A DNA stretch of 60,246 nucleotides from contig MPMX01000023.1 in assembly GCA_002238725.1 (NCBI GenBank), positions 1 through 60,246 of the forward strand, read 5' to 3'. Positions 17,793 to 26,216 of the stretch are shown piece by piece. The translations under genes were made by a program, and so were the position numbers. Position 1 is the stretch's first letter, and every line of letters starts with the position of its first letter. A model generated the notes under the pieces. That model was not told the DNA's origin, made no database searches, and saw only the letters and a list, made by a program, of their open reading frames with translations. This DNA is from Rhodospirillaceae bacterium bin65. Lineage in GTDB: Bacteria > Pseudomonadota > Alphaproteobacteria > Bin65.

Positions 17793-18646
17793 TGGCGCCC
17801 GACGGCCAACTCGCTGTGACGCCGGACCGGACGCCGGCGGAATCCGCCTGGCAAAGCCTGGCTTCCGCCGTCCAGCGCCGCGAAGTCTGGCTGAGCGCTT
17901 TGGCGCTGGTTGTTTTCGTGGCCGGCTGGGAATGGGGGCCGCCCTTGCTCGGCATCGCGCCCTACAACATTCCGCGCCTGTCCGCCGTGTTCGAGGAAGG
18001 TATCCATATGTGGGTGAACGGCGACCTGCTGCGCCACACCCTCATCACCTGCTTCGAGGTCATCGTCGGCTTCGGGCTCGGCTGCCTGATGGGCGCGGTG
18101 ATGGGCTATGTGCTCGGCATGTCGCGCCTCATGGAGGTCGTCGCCTCGCCCTACATCCTGGCCTTGCAGATTGCGCCCAAGGTGGCCTTCGCGCCGCTGT
18201 TCGTCATGTGGTTCGGCTACAACATCACGCCGCGCATCCTCACCGCCATCCTGATCGTCTTCTTCCCGGTCCTGATCAACGTGCTGACGGCGGTCCGCAG
18301 CGTCGATCCGTCGATGATCGACCTCGCCCGCCTGTTCAAGGCGACCCGGGCGCAGATTTTCTGGAAGATCGAGTTCCCCTGGTCGCTGCCGGCCCTGTTC
18401 AGCGGCCTCAGGATCGGCGCGACGCTGGCGGTGATCGGCGTGACCGTGGCCGAGCTGGTCGGCGGCAGCGTCGGCCTCGGCGCCGAACTGGCCAAGGCCG
18501 AGGGCGGCGCCAATACCGCCGGGGTCTTCGTCACCATCATTCTGCTTACGGTGATCGGCATCCTGGCGTATGTTCTGGTGATTCTGGCCGAGCGGGCGGT
18601 GCTGCGCTACGCCCCGCAACGGCCCGACGGCGAAATCGCCGCCTGA
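17792..18646 (+). CDS. ABC transporter permease (SsuC/TauC type)
   Basis: The 284-residue inner-membrane protein has about six hydrophobic segments, starting with WLSALALVVFVAGWEWGPPL. The EAA-loop region that docks the ATPase is seen in FKATRAQIFWKIEFPWSLPA followed by LRIGATLAVIGVTVAEL. It pairs with the ATPase encoded immediately upstream (one-base overlap). Homologues import sulfonates, taurine, nitrate or pyrimidine precursors, so the cargo is not fixed by sequence. The partner periplasmic binding protein must be encoded elsewhere. Confidence 0.92.
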   Translation: MAPDGQLAVTPDRTPAESAWQSLASAVQRREVWLSALALVVFVAGWEWGPPLLGIAPYNIPRLSAVFEEGIHMWVNGDLLRHTLITCFEVIVGFGLGCLMGAVMGYVLGMSRLMEVVASPYILALQIAPKVAFAPLFVMWFGYNITPRILTAILIVFFPVLINVLTAVRSVDPSMIDLARLFKATRAQIFWKIEFPWSLPALFSGLRIGATLAVIGVTVAELVGGSVGLGAELAKAEGGANTAGVFVTIILLTVIGILAYVLVILAERAVLRYAPQRPDGEIAA

Positions 18647-18673
18647 CGAAGCCGATTTGCATGGGAGACAGGC

Positions 18674-19198
18674 ATGGCCCCCGATTCCGGTCCCGCCCCC
18701 GTTGAGGCCGCTGCGGAGTCCCTGGACGAGCGGATGCAGGGCCGTATCGCCCGCTACGCGACGCGCACCTATGACTGGGACGCGCTGAAATTCCAGGCCG
18801 ATTTCGATCCGAAATACCGGCGCGCCCAGATGCGCTACATGGGCACCGGCGGCACCGGCGTGGGCAGCGACGCCAACACCGTACCGTCCGAGCATTTCAC
18901 CTTTTCGACCATGGTGCTGCCGCCGGGCTGCGAAGGCCCGCTGCACGTCCATGACGATGTCGAGGAGGTCTTTTTCATGCTGCGCGGCCGGGTGCGCCTG
19001 TTCTTCGAGGACAAGGGCGAGACCTGGGAAACCGAGCTGGGCGAGCGCGACCTGATTTCCGTGCCTCCGGGCGTCTACCGCGGCCTGCTGAACGACTGGG
19101 ACGAGGAAGCCCTGATGTGCGTGATGCTCGGCGCGACCAAGCCGCAGACGCCGACCTATCCGCCCGATCACCCGCTGGCCTCGGTCAAGCGCGGTTGA
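18674..19198 (+). CDS. Cupin domain-containing protein
   Basis: The 174-residue protein has a single C-terminal cupin barrel (about residues 75-160). Motif 1 is complete in HVHDDVEEVFFMLRGRV, giving two His and one Glu as metal ligands. Motif 2 reads VPPGVYRGLLN, so the usual fourth ligand histidine is absent. It could be a metal-binding accessory protein, an isomerase or a weak dioxygenase. It lies 28 bases after the permease gene and 37 before the Rieske oxygenase, so it belongs to the same transcript. Confidence 0.85.
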   Translation: MAPDSGPAPVEAAAESLDERMQGRIARYATRTYDWDALKFQADFDPKYRRAQMRYMGTGGTGVGSDANTVPSEHFTFSTMVLPPGCEGPLHVHDDVEEVFFMLRGRVRLFFEDKGETWETELGERDLISVPPGVYRGLLNDWDEEALMCVMLGATKPQTPTYPPDHPLASVKRG

Positions 19199-19234
19199 GC
19201 CCCGGCACGGCTGTTCGGCAAAGGGGGAAGAGTT

Positions 19235-20248
19235 ATGGCAACCAGCGCGGAGACCGACGCGGTCCTCGAGACCGGTTTGCCGGAACAGTGGTACGCCCTG
19301 CTGCCGGCCAGTTGGGTGAAGGACGAGCCGGTCGGCATCACCCGGCTCGGCAGGCGGCTCGTGCTGTGGCGCGACGGCGACGGCGTCGCCCATGTCCAGA
19401 CGGACCGCTGCCCACACCGCGGCGCCCGGCTGAGCCAGGGCCACGTCATCGACGGCCTGCTGACCTGCACCTATCACGGCATGCAGTTCGACGGCGACGG
19501 CACGATCGCGAAGGTTTCGGCCTATCCCGGCTGCACGCTGGAGGGCATGCGCGGCGTGCGCAGCTATCCGGCGGCCGAAAAGGCCAACTGCATCTTTGCC
19601 TGGATGGGGGAAGGGGAGCCGGCGCCGCTGACCTTCCCGGAGGAGTTCGACGATCCTGAATGGTCGCATTTCCTGTGCACCGGCACCTGGAAGGGCAGTT
19701 ACCTCTACGCCCTGGAGAATGTCGTCGACCCGATGCACGGCTCCTACCTGCACGCCAAGAGCTACACGCTGGCCTACGGCTCCGGCTTCGACGAAATGGA
19801 AGTCGTGAAATCGGAGGACGGTTTCACAGTTCGGCGCACCCAGCAGGTCGGCAAGAACTTCGACTGGACGGAATTTCATTCCACCGGAGCCGACTGGGTG
19901 CGGCTCGATCTGCCCTATCCGCCGGGCGCCGGGCCAGGCGGCATGTTCCGCATTCTGGGCTATGTGACGCCGGTCGATGCGAACGCATGCCAGGTCTTCT
20001 TCTGGCGCCTGCGCAAGGTGAGCGGCTGGGAGCGCGATCTGTGGCGCTTCATGTACAAGAGCCGGCTCGAGGAACGGCACTGGAATGTGCTGGAGCAGGA
20101 CCGGGTGGTGATCGAGCAGATGGAGCAGCCCGAAGCCGAGATGCTCTACCAGCACGATATCGGCGTTACCCATCTGCGCCGCCTGCTGCAGCGCCGGGCG
20201 CGCGACTATCTGAAGAGCCGCACCGCGCCTCAGCTTGCCGCCGAATAG
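19235..20248 (+). CDS. Rieske 2Fe-2S aromatic ring-hydroxylating oxygenase, catalytic subunit
   Basis: The 337-residue protein has a Rieske centre, CPHRGARLSQG followed by CTYHGMQF (Cys-X-His and Cys-X2-His), at about residues 48-82. The mononuclear iron site follows in ENVVDPMHGSYLHAKS, with Asp, His, His in the usual spacing. It uses O2 and two electrons to hydroxylate or demethylate a substrate. No ferredoxin or reductase gene is present nearby, so electrons must come from a partner elsewhere. It anchors the rightward catabolic cluster. Ring, O-demethylase and amine substrates are all possible. Confidence 0.92.
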   Translation: MATSAETDAVLETGLPEQWYALLPASWVKDEPVGITRLGRRLVLWRDGDGVAHVQTDRCPHRGARLSQGHVIDGLLTCTYHGMQFDGDGTIAKVSAYPGCTLEGMRGVRSYPAAEKANCIFAWMGEGEPAPLTFPEEFDDPEWSHFLCTGTWKGSYLYALENVVDPMHGSYLHAKSYTLAYGSGFDEMEVVKSEDGFTVRRTQQVGKNFDWTEFHSTGADWVRLDLPYPPGAGPGGMFRILGYVTPVDANACQVFFWRLRKVSGWERDLWRFMYKSRLEERHWNVLEQDRVVIEQMEQPEAEMLYQHDIGVTHLRRLLQRRARDYLKSRTAPQLAAE

Positions 20249-20282
20249 GGCGATTTCTGCCTTGCTTCCCAATTCCTATCTT

Positions 20283-20394
20283 GTCACCCCGGCCGTCCTC
20301 AGGGCGAGCCGGGGTCCAGGGACACCCGTTAAACCTCAGACTGTCGCTCTGGACCCCGGATCTCCGCTGCGCTCCGTCCGGGGTGGCACGGAGA
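20283..20394. repeat. Dispersed inverted repeat (CCCCGG family), copy 1
   Basis: TGTCACCCCGGCC...CCGGGGTCCAG on the left is answered by CTGGACCCCGGATCT...CCGGGGTGGCA on the right, so each half is a hairpin and the halves are inverted. A related copy lies at 26567-26664, sharing CCCCGGATCTCCGCT and CGCTCCGTCCGGGG. It interrupts the Rieske cluster between the oxygenase and the next SDR. Confidence 0.7.
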
Positions 20395-20454
20395 AGGCGT
20401 TCCAGACAGATCTTCGCGCCTTCGTTTCGGGACGCTGCGGGTCGACGGCGGACC

Positions 20455-20483
20455 GTAGGGGAGGGTTTGAAACCCTCCCCTAC
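20455..20483. repeat. 29-bp near-perfect palindrome
   Basis: GTAGGGGAGGGTTT, a single central G, and AAACCCTCCCCTAC pair over all 14 positions. The arm text is that of a small dispersed repeat unit, not a typical terminator (no T run follows). It lies 44 bases ahead of the SDR start. Confidence 0.7.
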
Positions 20484-20526
20484 AAATCCGGCTGCGCACG
20501 TCAGTTACCAGCAGGCTGACCTGCCG

Positions 20527-21288
20527 ATGGGGCTGCTCGAAGGAAAAATCGTGGCGGTCACCGGCGCCGGGCGCGGGCTCGGCCGGGCCTTTGCCGAAGC
20601 CGCCGTAGCGGAAGGGGCCGCCGCGGTCATCGTCGCGGAACTTGTCGAGGCGTGGGGACGGGAAACGGCCGCCGCCCTGGCCGAACGCGGAGCCGATGCG
20701 CCCTTCATTCCGGTCGATCTGGGCGATTCGGAGAGCGTCGCCGCTCTCGGGCGCGAAATCGCCGGGCGTTACGGCAGGCTCGACGGGCTGGTCAACAACG
20801 GCGCTATCGCGACCGGGGTCGGCGGCAGAACGTTCGAGGAGATCGACGTCGAGGCCTGGGACCGGGTGATGGCCGTCAACGTCCGCGGCACCTGGCTTGC
20901 CGTAAAGGAACTGGCGCCGCTGTTGCGCAAGGCCGAAGGCGGGGCACGCATCGTCAACATGGTCTCCGACACCGCGCTCTGGGGGGCGCCGAAGCTGCTG
21001 CATTATGTGGCGAGCAAGGGCGCGGTCATAGCCATGACCCGCTCGCTGGCGCGCGAACTGGGCCCGGACGGGATCGCCGTCAACGCCGTCGCACCGGGTC
21101 TCACCCTGGTCGAGGCGACCGAAGATGTGGCGCAGGAGCGCAAGGACCTCTACGTCTCGGGCCGCGCGATGCCGCGGGCGCAACATCCGGACGATGTCGT
21201 CGGTGCGGTGATGTATCTGTTGTCCGAAGGCGCGGCCTTCGTCACCGGGCAGGTGCTGCCCGTCAACGGGGGGTTTGTGTTCAATTGA
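20527..21288 (+). CDS. SDR family NAD(P)-dependent oxidoreductase
   Basis: The 253-residue classical SDR has TGAGRGLGRAF at residues about 12-22, NNGA in place of the usual NNAG, Ser in VNMVSDTALWG, and YVASK with Tyr and Lys at the correct spacing from the Ser. It ends VTGQVLPVNGGFVFN, as many beta-ketoacyl or alcohol dehydrogenases do. The long open frame that extends upstream is non-coding repeat, so MGLLEGKIVAVTG at 20527 is taken as the start despite a weak ribosome site. It is likely a dehydrogenase acting after the oxygenase. Confidence 0.9.
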   Translation: MGLLEGKIVAVTGAGRGLGRAFAEAAVAEGAAAVIVAELVEAWGRETAAALAERGADAPFIPVDLGDSESVAALGREIAGRYGRLDGLVNNGAIATGVGGRTFEEIDVEAWDRVMAVNVRGTWLAVKELAPLLRKAEGGARIVNMVSDTALWGAPKLLHYVASKGAVIAMTRSLARELGPDGIAVNAVAPGLTLVEATEDVAQERKDLYVSGRAMPRAQHPDDVVGAVMYLLSEGAAFVTGQVLPVNGGFVFN

Positions 21289-21290
21289 CG

Positions 21291-22109
21291 ATGTCTCTTC
21301 CCGAAATCGAAATCGTCCGGATCGGAAGCCGCCAGGTGGAGATCCGTCAGGCCGGCGAGGGGCCTGTGCTGTTCCTGCTGCACGGCATCGGCTCGGCTTC
21401 GCGCGGCTGGATCCACCAGTTCCCCACCTTCGTCGGCCGCTACCGGGTCATAGCCTGGGGCGCGCCCGGATACGGGCGATCGAGCGACGTGGATAGCGAA
21501 ACGCCGCTGCCGCGCGACTATGCGCTTGTCCTGCGCGACCTGTTCGACGCGCTGGGGATCGGCCGGGCCATCCTGTGCGGCAATTCCCTGGGCGCGCTGT
21601 TTTCCGGGGCTTTCGCCAACATCGCGCCGGAGCGGGTCGCCGGCCTGTTCCTGTCCGACGCCGCCCAGGGCCACGGCCGGCTTTCCGCGGAGGAGCGGCA
21701 GGCCAAATTGCGGGCGCGGCTGGAGCCCCTGGAGCGGCTGGGCGTTGACGGCATGGCGCAGGCGCGCGCCGGCAACCTGCTGGCGCCCGGCGTGCCGGAA
21801 GAGCTGCGCGACACCGTCGCCGGGATCACCGCGGAGATCCGGCCGGTCGGCTACCGGCGGGCGGCTTGGGCGCTTTCCATGGGCGACCTGATGGCCGAGA
21901 TCGCCGGCTATGGCGGGCCGATGGCGGTGGTCTGCGGCGCGGAGGACCGGGTGACGCCGCCCGACACCAACCGCGAAATCGCCGCCAGCCGGCCCCAGGC
22001 CAGCTTCACCCTGATCCCGGGCGCTGGGCATCTGCCCTATATCGAGACTCCGGACGCGTTCAATCGCCTGCTGGCGGAATTTGCCGACCCATTGACGGGA
22101 GCCGCCTGA
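21291..22109 (+). CDS. Alpha/beta hydrolase
   Basis: The 272-residue protein has the oxyanion motif LLHGIGSASRGW, nucleophile elbow CGNSLGALF (Ser near residue 102), acidic residue in CGAEDRVTPP and catalytic His in PGAGHLPYIE. This is a complete Ser-Asp-His triad of the meta-cleavage/ester hydrolase kind. It starts two bases after the SDR stop and its TGA overlaps the next ATG, so the genes are co-translated. In a Rieske pathway such an enzyme typically cleaves a C-C bond or an ester; the substrate is unknown. Confidence 0.9.
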   Translation: MSLPEIEIVRIGSRQVEIRQAGEGPVLFLLHGIGSASRGWIHQFPTFVGRYRVIAWGAPGYGRSSDVDSETPLPRDYALVLRDLFDALGIGRAILCGNSLGALFSGAFANIAPERVAGLFLSDAAQGHGRLSAEERQAKLRARLEPLERLGVDGMAQARAGNLLAPGVPEELRDTVAGITAEIRPVGYRRAAWALSMGDLMAEIAGYGGPMAVVCGAEDRVTPPDTNREIAASRPQASFTLIPGAGHLPYIETPDAFNRLLAEFADPLTGAA

Positions 22110-22900
22110 TGGATCTCGGGCTGGCGGGCAAGCGGGCGCTGGTGACCGGCGGCTCGTCCGGCATCGGCCTCGCGGCGGTCAGGCTGCTGCTCGAAGACGG
22201 TGCGCAGGTCGCCCTGTGCGGCCGCGATGCGGACCGGCTGGAAACCGCCGGAGCGCCATTGCAGGATCGCTTCGGCGACGCCGTTCTGCCCATCGCCTGC
22301 GACGTCCGGGAAGAAACGGCGGTCGCCGCGATGCGGGAGCGGGTGCTGGACGCCTTCGGCGGGCTGGACATTCTGGTCAACAATGCCGGGCAGGGCCGGG
22401 TCAGCACGTTCGCCGATACCGACGACGCCGCCTGGCGCGACGAGTTTGACCTAAAATTCTTTTCGGTCATCCGGCCGACCCGGGCTTTCCTGCCGGCGTT
22501 GCAGGAGAGCGGCGCCGGCAGCATCGTCGTCGTCAATTCCCTGCTGGCGCGCCAGCCGGAGCCCCACATGGTCTGCACCGCGGCCCTGCGCGCCGGCGTC
22601 CAGAACCTCGTCAAGTCGATGAGCGCAGAGTTCGCGCCGGACGGGGTGCGGGTCAACGCCATCCTGCTCGGGCTGATCTATTCCGGGCAGTGGCAGCGCC
22701 GTTACGATTCGCGGACCGACCGGGAGCAGAGCCTGGAAGACTGGATGGCAGCGCTGGCTGAGGAGAAGCAGCTTCCGTTGGGCCGCCTGGGCACACCGGA
22801 GGAGGCAGCCTCGGCGGTCGTCTATCTGGCTTCGCCCGCCGCCGCCTACATCACCGGTGCGTCGCTCGAAGTCTCCGGCGGGATTTCCCGCTTTGCCTGA
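22109..22900 (+). CDS. SDR-fold protein with altered catalytic residues
   Basis: The 263-residue protein has the SDR nucleotide fold (VTGGSSGIG at 12-20, LVNNAG near 89-94) and the family's C-terminal SGGISRFA-type ending. From the catalytic Ser144 (VVVNSLLA), the Tyr position (157) is Thr and the Lys position (161) is Arg, so the YxxxK pair reads TxxxR. Similar variants exist among predicted SDRs. It may bind cofactor without the usual proton relay, or use another mechanism. Its ATG overlaps the hydrolase stop; its own 3' end overlaps the TPP-enzyme start. Confidence 0.85.
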   Translation: MDLGLAGKRALVTGGSSGIGLAAVRLLLEDGAQVALCGRDADRLETAGAPLQDRFGDAVLPIACDVREETAVAAMRERVLDAFGGLDILVNNAGQGRVSTFADTDDAAWRDEFDLKFFSVIRPTRAFLPALQESGAGSIVVVNSLLARQPEPHMVCTAALRAGVQNLVKSMSAEFAPDGVRVNAILLGLIYSGQWQRRYDSRTDREQSLEDWMAALAEEKQLPLGRLGTPEEAASAVVYLASPAAAYITGASLEVSGGISRFA

Positions 22901-24557
22901 CGGCTCCTCGACCGTCGGCGACCTGGCCGCCGCCTTTCTCGACGCCTGCGGGGTGCAAACGGCCTTCGGCGTCATCTCGATCCACAACATGCCGATCCTC
23001 GACGCGTTCGCGCGCGGCAACCGGATGCGCTTCGTGCCGGCGCGCGGCGAGGCCGGCGCGCTCAACATGGCGGACGCATTCGCCCGGGTTTCCGGGGGCC
23101 TCGGCGTCGGCGTCACCTCGACCGGCGTGGCGGCGGGTAACGCGGCGGGCAGCCTGGTCGAGGCGCTGACCGCGGGTTCGCCCGTGCTCCATCTGACCGG
23201 CCAGATCGAGCGCGGCTGGCTCGACCGCGGCTGGGGCTATATCCACGAGGCGCCCGACCAGCCGACCATGCTGAAGGGCGTGTCGAAGGCGTTTTTCCGG
23301 GTCGGCGCGCCGGAAGAGGCGCTCGATGTCCTGCGCGAGGCTGCGAAGACCGCCCTGACGCCGCCGTGCGGCCCGGTCAGCGTGGAAATTCCCATAGACG
23401 TGCAGGCGGCGGCTGAAACTCCGGAGACCCTGGCTCCGGCGAGAATCGTCCGCACGCGGCCGGCGCCGGCCGGTCTCGATGCGCTGGCGGAAGCGGTCGC
23501 CAGGGCGCGCCGGCCGGTCCTGTGGCTCGGCGGCGGCGCGCGCGGCGCGGACTCGGCGGCCTTGCGCCTGGCCGACATGGGCGTCGGCATCGTCACCAGC
23601 ACAAACGGACGGGGCGTCGTGCCGGAGACCCATCCGATGACGCTCGGCGCGTTCAACGCGGCGCCGCCGGTCGAGGCCTTCTACGGGTCTTGCGATCTCA
23701 TGGCCGTCGTCGGGTCGCGCCTGCGCGGCAACGAGACCCTGAAATGGAAGCTCGGCCTGCCGGACAATCGCTGGCGCGTCGACTGCGATCCGTCGATGGA
23801 CGGCCGGGGCTATGCCGCGGCGCGCTTCGTCCGGGGCGATGCCGTGGCGGCGCTCGGCGGGCTGGCCGACCGGCTGACCGGCCGGCTGCGCCTCGACCCG
23901 GCTTTCGCGGGCGATCTCGCCGCTGCAAGGCAGGCGGCGGAAGCCGGGCTGAGGGCCAATCTCGGCGAGGCATGGAGCGCAGTGCTCGACATTGTGAAAG
24001 AACACTTCCCCGCCGGCTCGCCCTGGGTGCGCGACATCACCCTCTCCAACAGCATCTGGGGCAACCGGGCGGTGCCATTGACCGGCTCGCGCCAGGGCGT
24101 CCATTCGCTCGGCGGAGCGATCGGGCAGGGGCTGCCGATGGCGCTCGGCGCGGCAATCGCCGAACCGGGCCGGCGCACGGTTGCGCTGGTCGGCGACGGC
24201 GGCTTCGCCCTCAATGTCGGCGAACTGGCGACGCTGGCGCAGGAACAGGCGCCGGTTACGATCCTGCTGATGAACGATGGCGGCTACGGCGTGATCCGCA
24301 ACATCCAGGATGCGCACTACGGCGGCCGGCGGCACTATGCCGACCTGCTGACGCCGGATTTCGCCGCCCTGTGCGCGAGCATGGGCGTGCGCCACCTGAA
24401 AGCCGCCAGTGTTGAAGCGTTCAGCCAGACGTTGCCCAAGGCCCTGGAAGGCGGCGGCCCGGCGGTGCTGGAGGTCGACATGGCCGGCATCGGCCCGTTC
24501 GCCCGGCCCTTCGCCGGCCCGCCGGTGCGGGAAAAGAAGGGGAGCGCAGCGCAATGA
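22893..24557 (+). CDS. Thiamine pyrophosphate-dependent enzyme, acetolactate synthase-like
   Basis: About 554 residues with the three-domain POX/acetolactate synthase layout. The N-terminal domain holds the activating Glu in VPARGEAGALNMADAF. The C-terminal domain has the ThDP-magnesium motif GDGGFALNVGELATLAQEQA then MNDGGYG. It forms or breaks a C-C bond next to a carbonyl, for example 2-oxoacid decarboxylation. The likely start is TTG at 22893 with GGCGGGA upstream, overlapping the SDR end by 8 bases; GTG 22857 is possible but would translate SDR sequence out of frame. The stop overlaps the next ATG. Confidence 0.88.
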   Translation: MPDGSSTVGDLAAAFLDACGVQTAFGVISIHNMPILDAFARGNRMRFVPARGEAGALNMADAFARVSGGLGVGVTSTGVAAGNAAGSLVEALTAGSPVLHLTGQIERGWLDRGWGYIHEAPDQPTMLKGVSKAFFRVGAPEEALDVLREAAKTALTPPCGPVSVEIPIDVQAAAETPETLAPARIVRTRPAPAGLDALAEAVARARRPVLWLGGGARGADSAALRLADMGVGIVTSTNGRGVVPETHPMTLGAFNAAPPVEAFYGSCDLMAVVGSRLRGNETLKWKLGLPDNRWRVDCDPSMDGRGYAAARFVRGDAVAALGGLADRLTGRLRLDPAFAGDLAAARQAAEAGLRANLGEAWSAVLDIVKEHFPAGSPWVRDITLSNSIWGNRAVPLTGSRQGVHSLGGAIGQGLPMALGAAIAEPGRRTVALVGDGGFALNVGELATLAQEQAPVTILLMNDGGYGVIRNIQDAHYGGRRHYADLLTPDFAALCASMGVRHLKAASVEAFSQTLPKALEGGGPAVLEVDMAGIGPFARPFAGPPVREKKGSAAQ

Positions 24558-25366
24558 CCTCTTCGGCACAGTCCAGCATCGCCATCGTCGGCTATGGCGC
24601 CATCGGGCGCTATACGGTCGGAGCAATGACCGGGGATGCGGGTTGCCGGATCGTCGCGGTGATCGTCCGGCCGGCCCGGGTGGCGGAGACGCAGGCGGCG
24701 CTCGGCCCAGCGATACAGGTCACCGACCGCATCGCCTCGCTGGCCGAATCGCCGGGCCTGATTGTCGAGGCGGCCGGCCACGGCGCGCTCGGCGAACATG
24801 GCGTGCCGGCCCTGCGCGCCGGCCGTCGCCTGCTCGTCGTCTCGGTCGGCGCGCTGGCGGATTGGGCCTTGCTGGCGGAACTGGAGCGGGCGGCGAACGA
24901 AGGCGGCGGCACGGCCGAGATCGCGCCCGGCGCAATCGGCGGAATCGACGCGCTGGCTGCGGCGCGCCAGGGCGGGCTGGAGCGCGTCGCCTACACCTCG
25001 CGCAAGCCGCCGGCGGCCTGGAAAGGCACGCCCGGCGAGGCCCTGTGCGACCTCGACCGGCTCGACGCGCCCTTCACCCTGTTCGAGGGTCCGGCAGACG
25101 AAGCGGCGCGGACCTATCCGAAGAACGCCAACGTCGCGGCGACGGTGGCGCTCGCCGGCGCCGGCTTCGACAAAACGGAGGTGCGCATCGTCGCCGACCC
25201 GGACGCGCCCGGAAATGTCCACGAGATCGAGGCAATCGGCGCGTTCGGCCGGATGGCGCTGCGCATGGAAGGCAAGCCGCTGCCGGACAATCCAAAGACC
25301 TCCAGCCTCACCGCCTTCTCCGTCCTCCGCGCCATCCGCAACGAGGCGGCGGCGATCCGGATCTGA
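24554..25366 (+). CDS. nadX: Aspartate dehydrogenase-like protein
   Basis: The 270-residue protein has the NAD-binding IAIVGYGAIGRYT at residues 9-21, the conserved PKNANVAATVALAG segment, catalytic His in PGNVHEIEA, and NPKTSSLTAFSVLRA at the C-terminus. All are hallmarks of L-aspartate dehydrogenases (NadX). The reaction converts L-aspartate and NAD(P)+ to iminoaspartate, or its reverse. Here it is the last gene of the Rieske cluster (ATGA overlap with the TPP enzyme) rather than beside nadA/nadC, so it may act on a related amino acid made in this pathway. Confidence 0.85.
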   Translation: MTSSAQSSIAIVGYGAIGRYTVGAMTGDAGCRIVAVIVRPARVAETQAALGPAIQVTDRIASLAESPGLIVEAAGHGALGEHGVPALRAGRRLLVVSVGALADWALLAELERAANEGGGTAEIAPGAIGGIDALAAARQGGLERVAYTSRKPPAAWKGTPGEALCDLDRLDAPFTLFEGPADEAARTYPKNANVAATVALAGAGFDKTEVRIVADPDAPGNVHEIEAIGAFGRMALRMEGKPLPDNPKTSSLTAFSVLRAIRNEAAAIRI

Positions 25367-25382
25367 CTCCTGCAATTTCGTC

Positions 25383-26174
25383 ATGGGCGACAGCGCGGAA
25401 GCGCCGGATGACGCGCCGGCCATCCTCGCCTATAAGGCCGCGTCCCCCTCGAAATTTTCCGTGAAGAGCCGCTTTTTGCTGCCACGCGACACCGACGAAA
25501 ACGAATTCCGGCTGACCCGCGAGGTTATCCGCAGCGGCGCGCTGCGCGACTATATCCGGGCGAACAACCCCGGTCAGCCGGTCTGGTCGGACGAGCAGCT
25601 CGAGGCGTCGTGGCGGGAAACGCTGGCTGCCCATCCCGATCCGGGCGGCGAAGTCTGGGTGTTTGGCTACGGCTCGCTGATCTGGAACCCGGCGATCCAC
25701 TATGTCGAGCAGCGCATCGCGCGGCTGCACGGCTATCACCGGCGCTTCTGCCTGTGGACCCATCTCGGGCGCGGTACGCCCGAGCGGCCGGGCATGATGC
25801 TGGGCCTGGAGCCGGGCGGTTCCTGCGTCGGCATGGCCTTCCGGATCGCCGCCGGTTCGGTCGCCGAGGAAATCGGGATCGTCTGGCGGCGCGAGATGTT
25901 CGGCGGCGCCTACCGGGCGCGCTGGGTCCGCCTTGCGACCGGCGACGGACCAGTGGATGGGATCACCTTCCTGATCGAACCGGCCCATCCGCGCTATGCC
26001 GGCCGGCCGCCGGAAGCAGAGGTCGTGGCGGCGCTGGCCCATGCCGAAGGGCCGCTCGGCACGACCCGGGCCTATCTCGACAACACGCTCGCCCATTTGG
26101 CGGAATACGGCATCCGCGACCGGCCGCTCACCCGCCTGCAACGGCTGGCGGCGCGAGAGGCGGGAGAGGCATAG
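25383..26174 (+). CDS. Gamma-glutamylcyclotransferase (ChaC-like)
   Basis: The 263-residue protein has the family signature VWVFGYGSLIWNPAI at about residue 97 and the downstream core HGYHRRFCLWTHLGRGTPER, which matches ChaC enzymes that split glutathione-type gamma-glutamyl bonds to give 5-oxoproline. The first 90 residues are an extension before the catalytic fold. It begins 16 bases after the aspartate dehydrogenase gene, so it could be co-transcribed, though glutathione turnover has no evident link with the Rieske pathway. Confidence 0.9.
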   Translation: MGDSAEAPDDAPAILAYKAASPSKFSVKSRFLLPRDTDENEFRLTREVIRSGALRDYIRANNPGQPVWSDEQLEASWRETLAAHPDPGGEVWVFGYGSLIWNPAIHYVEQRIARLHGYHRRFCLWTHLGRGTPERPGMMLGLEPGGSCVGMAFRIAAGSVAEEIGIVWRREMFGGAYRARWVRLATGDGPVDGITFLIEPAHPRYAGRPPEAEVVAALAHAEGPLGTTRAYLDNTLAHLAEYGIRDRPLTRLQRLAAREAGEA

Positions 26175-26216
26175 TCGATCCTGATTTCCGGGTGCGAGGC
26201 GCCGCCGGTCTGCGGA

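Noticed and set aside
17405..20272. A 955-codon open frame on the minus strand across the ABC/cupin/Rieske genes
   Set aside because: It is antisense to five well-supported genes, has no recognisable domain, and is the kind of frame that GC-rich codon bias leaves open. The same holds for the long antisense frames at 30194-33391, 40492-42615 and 52222-53550.
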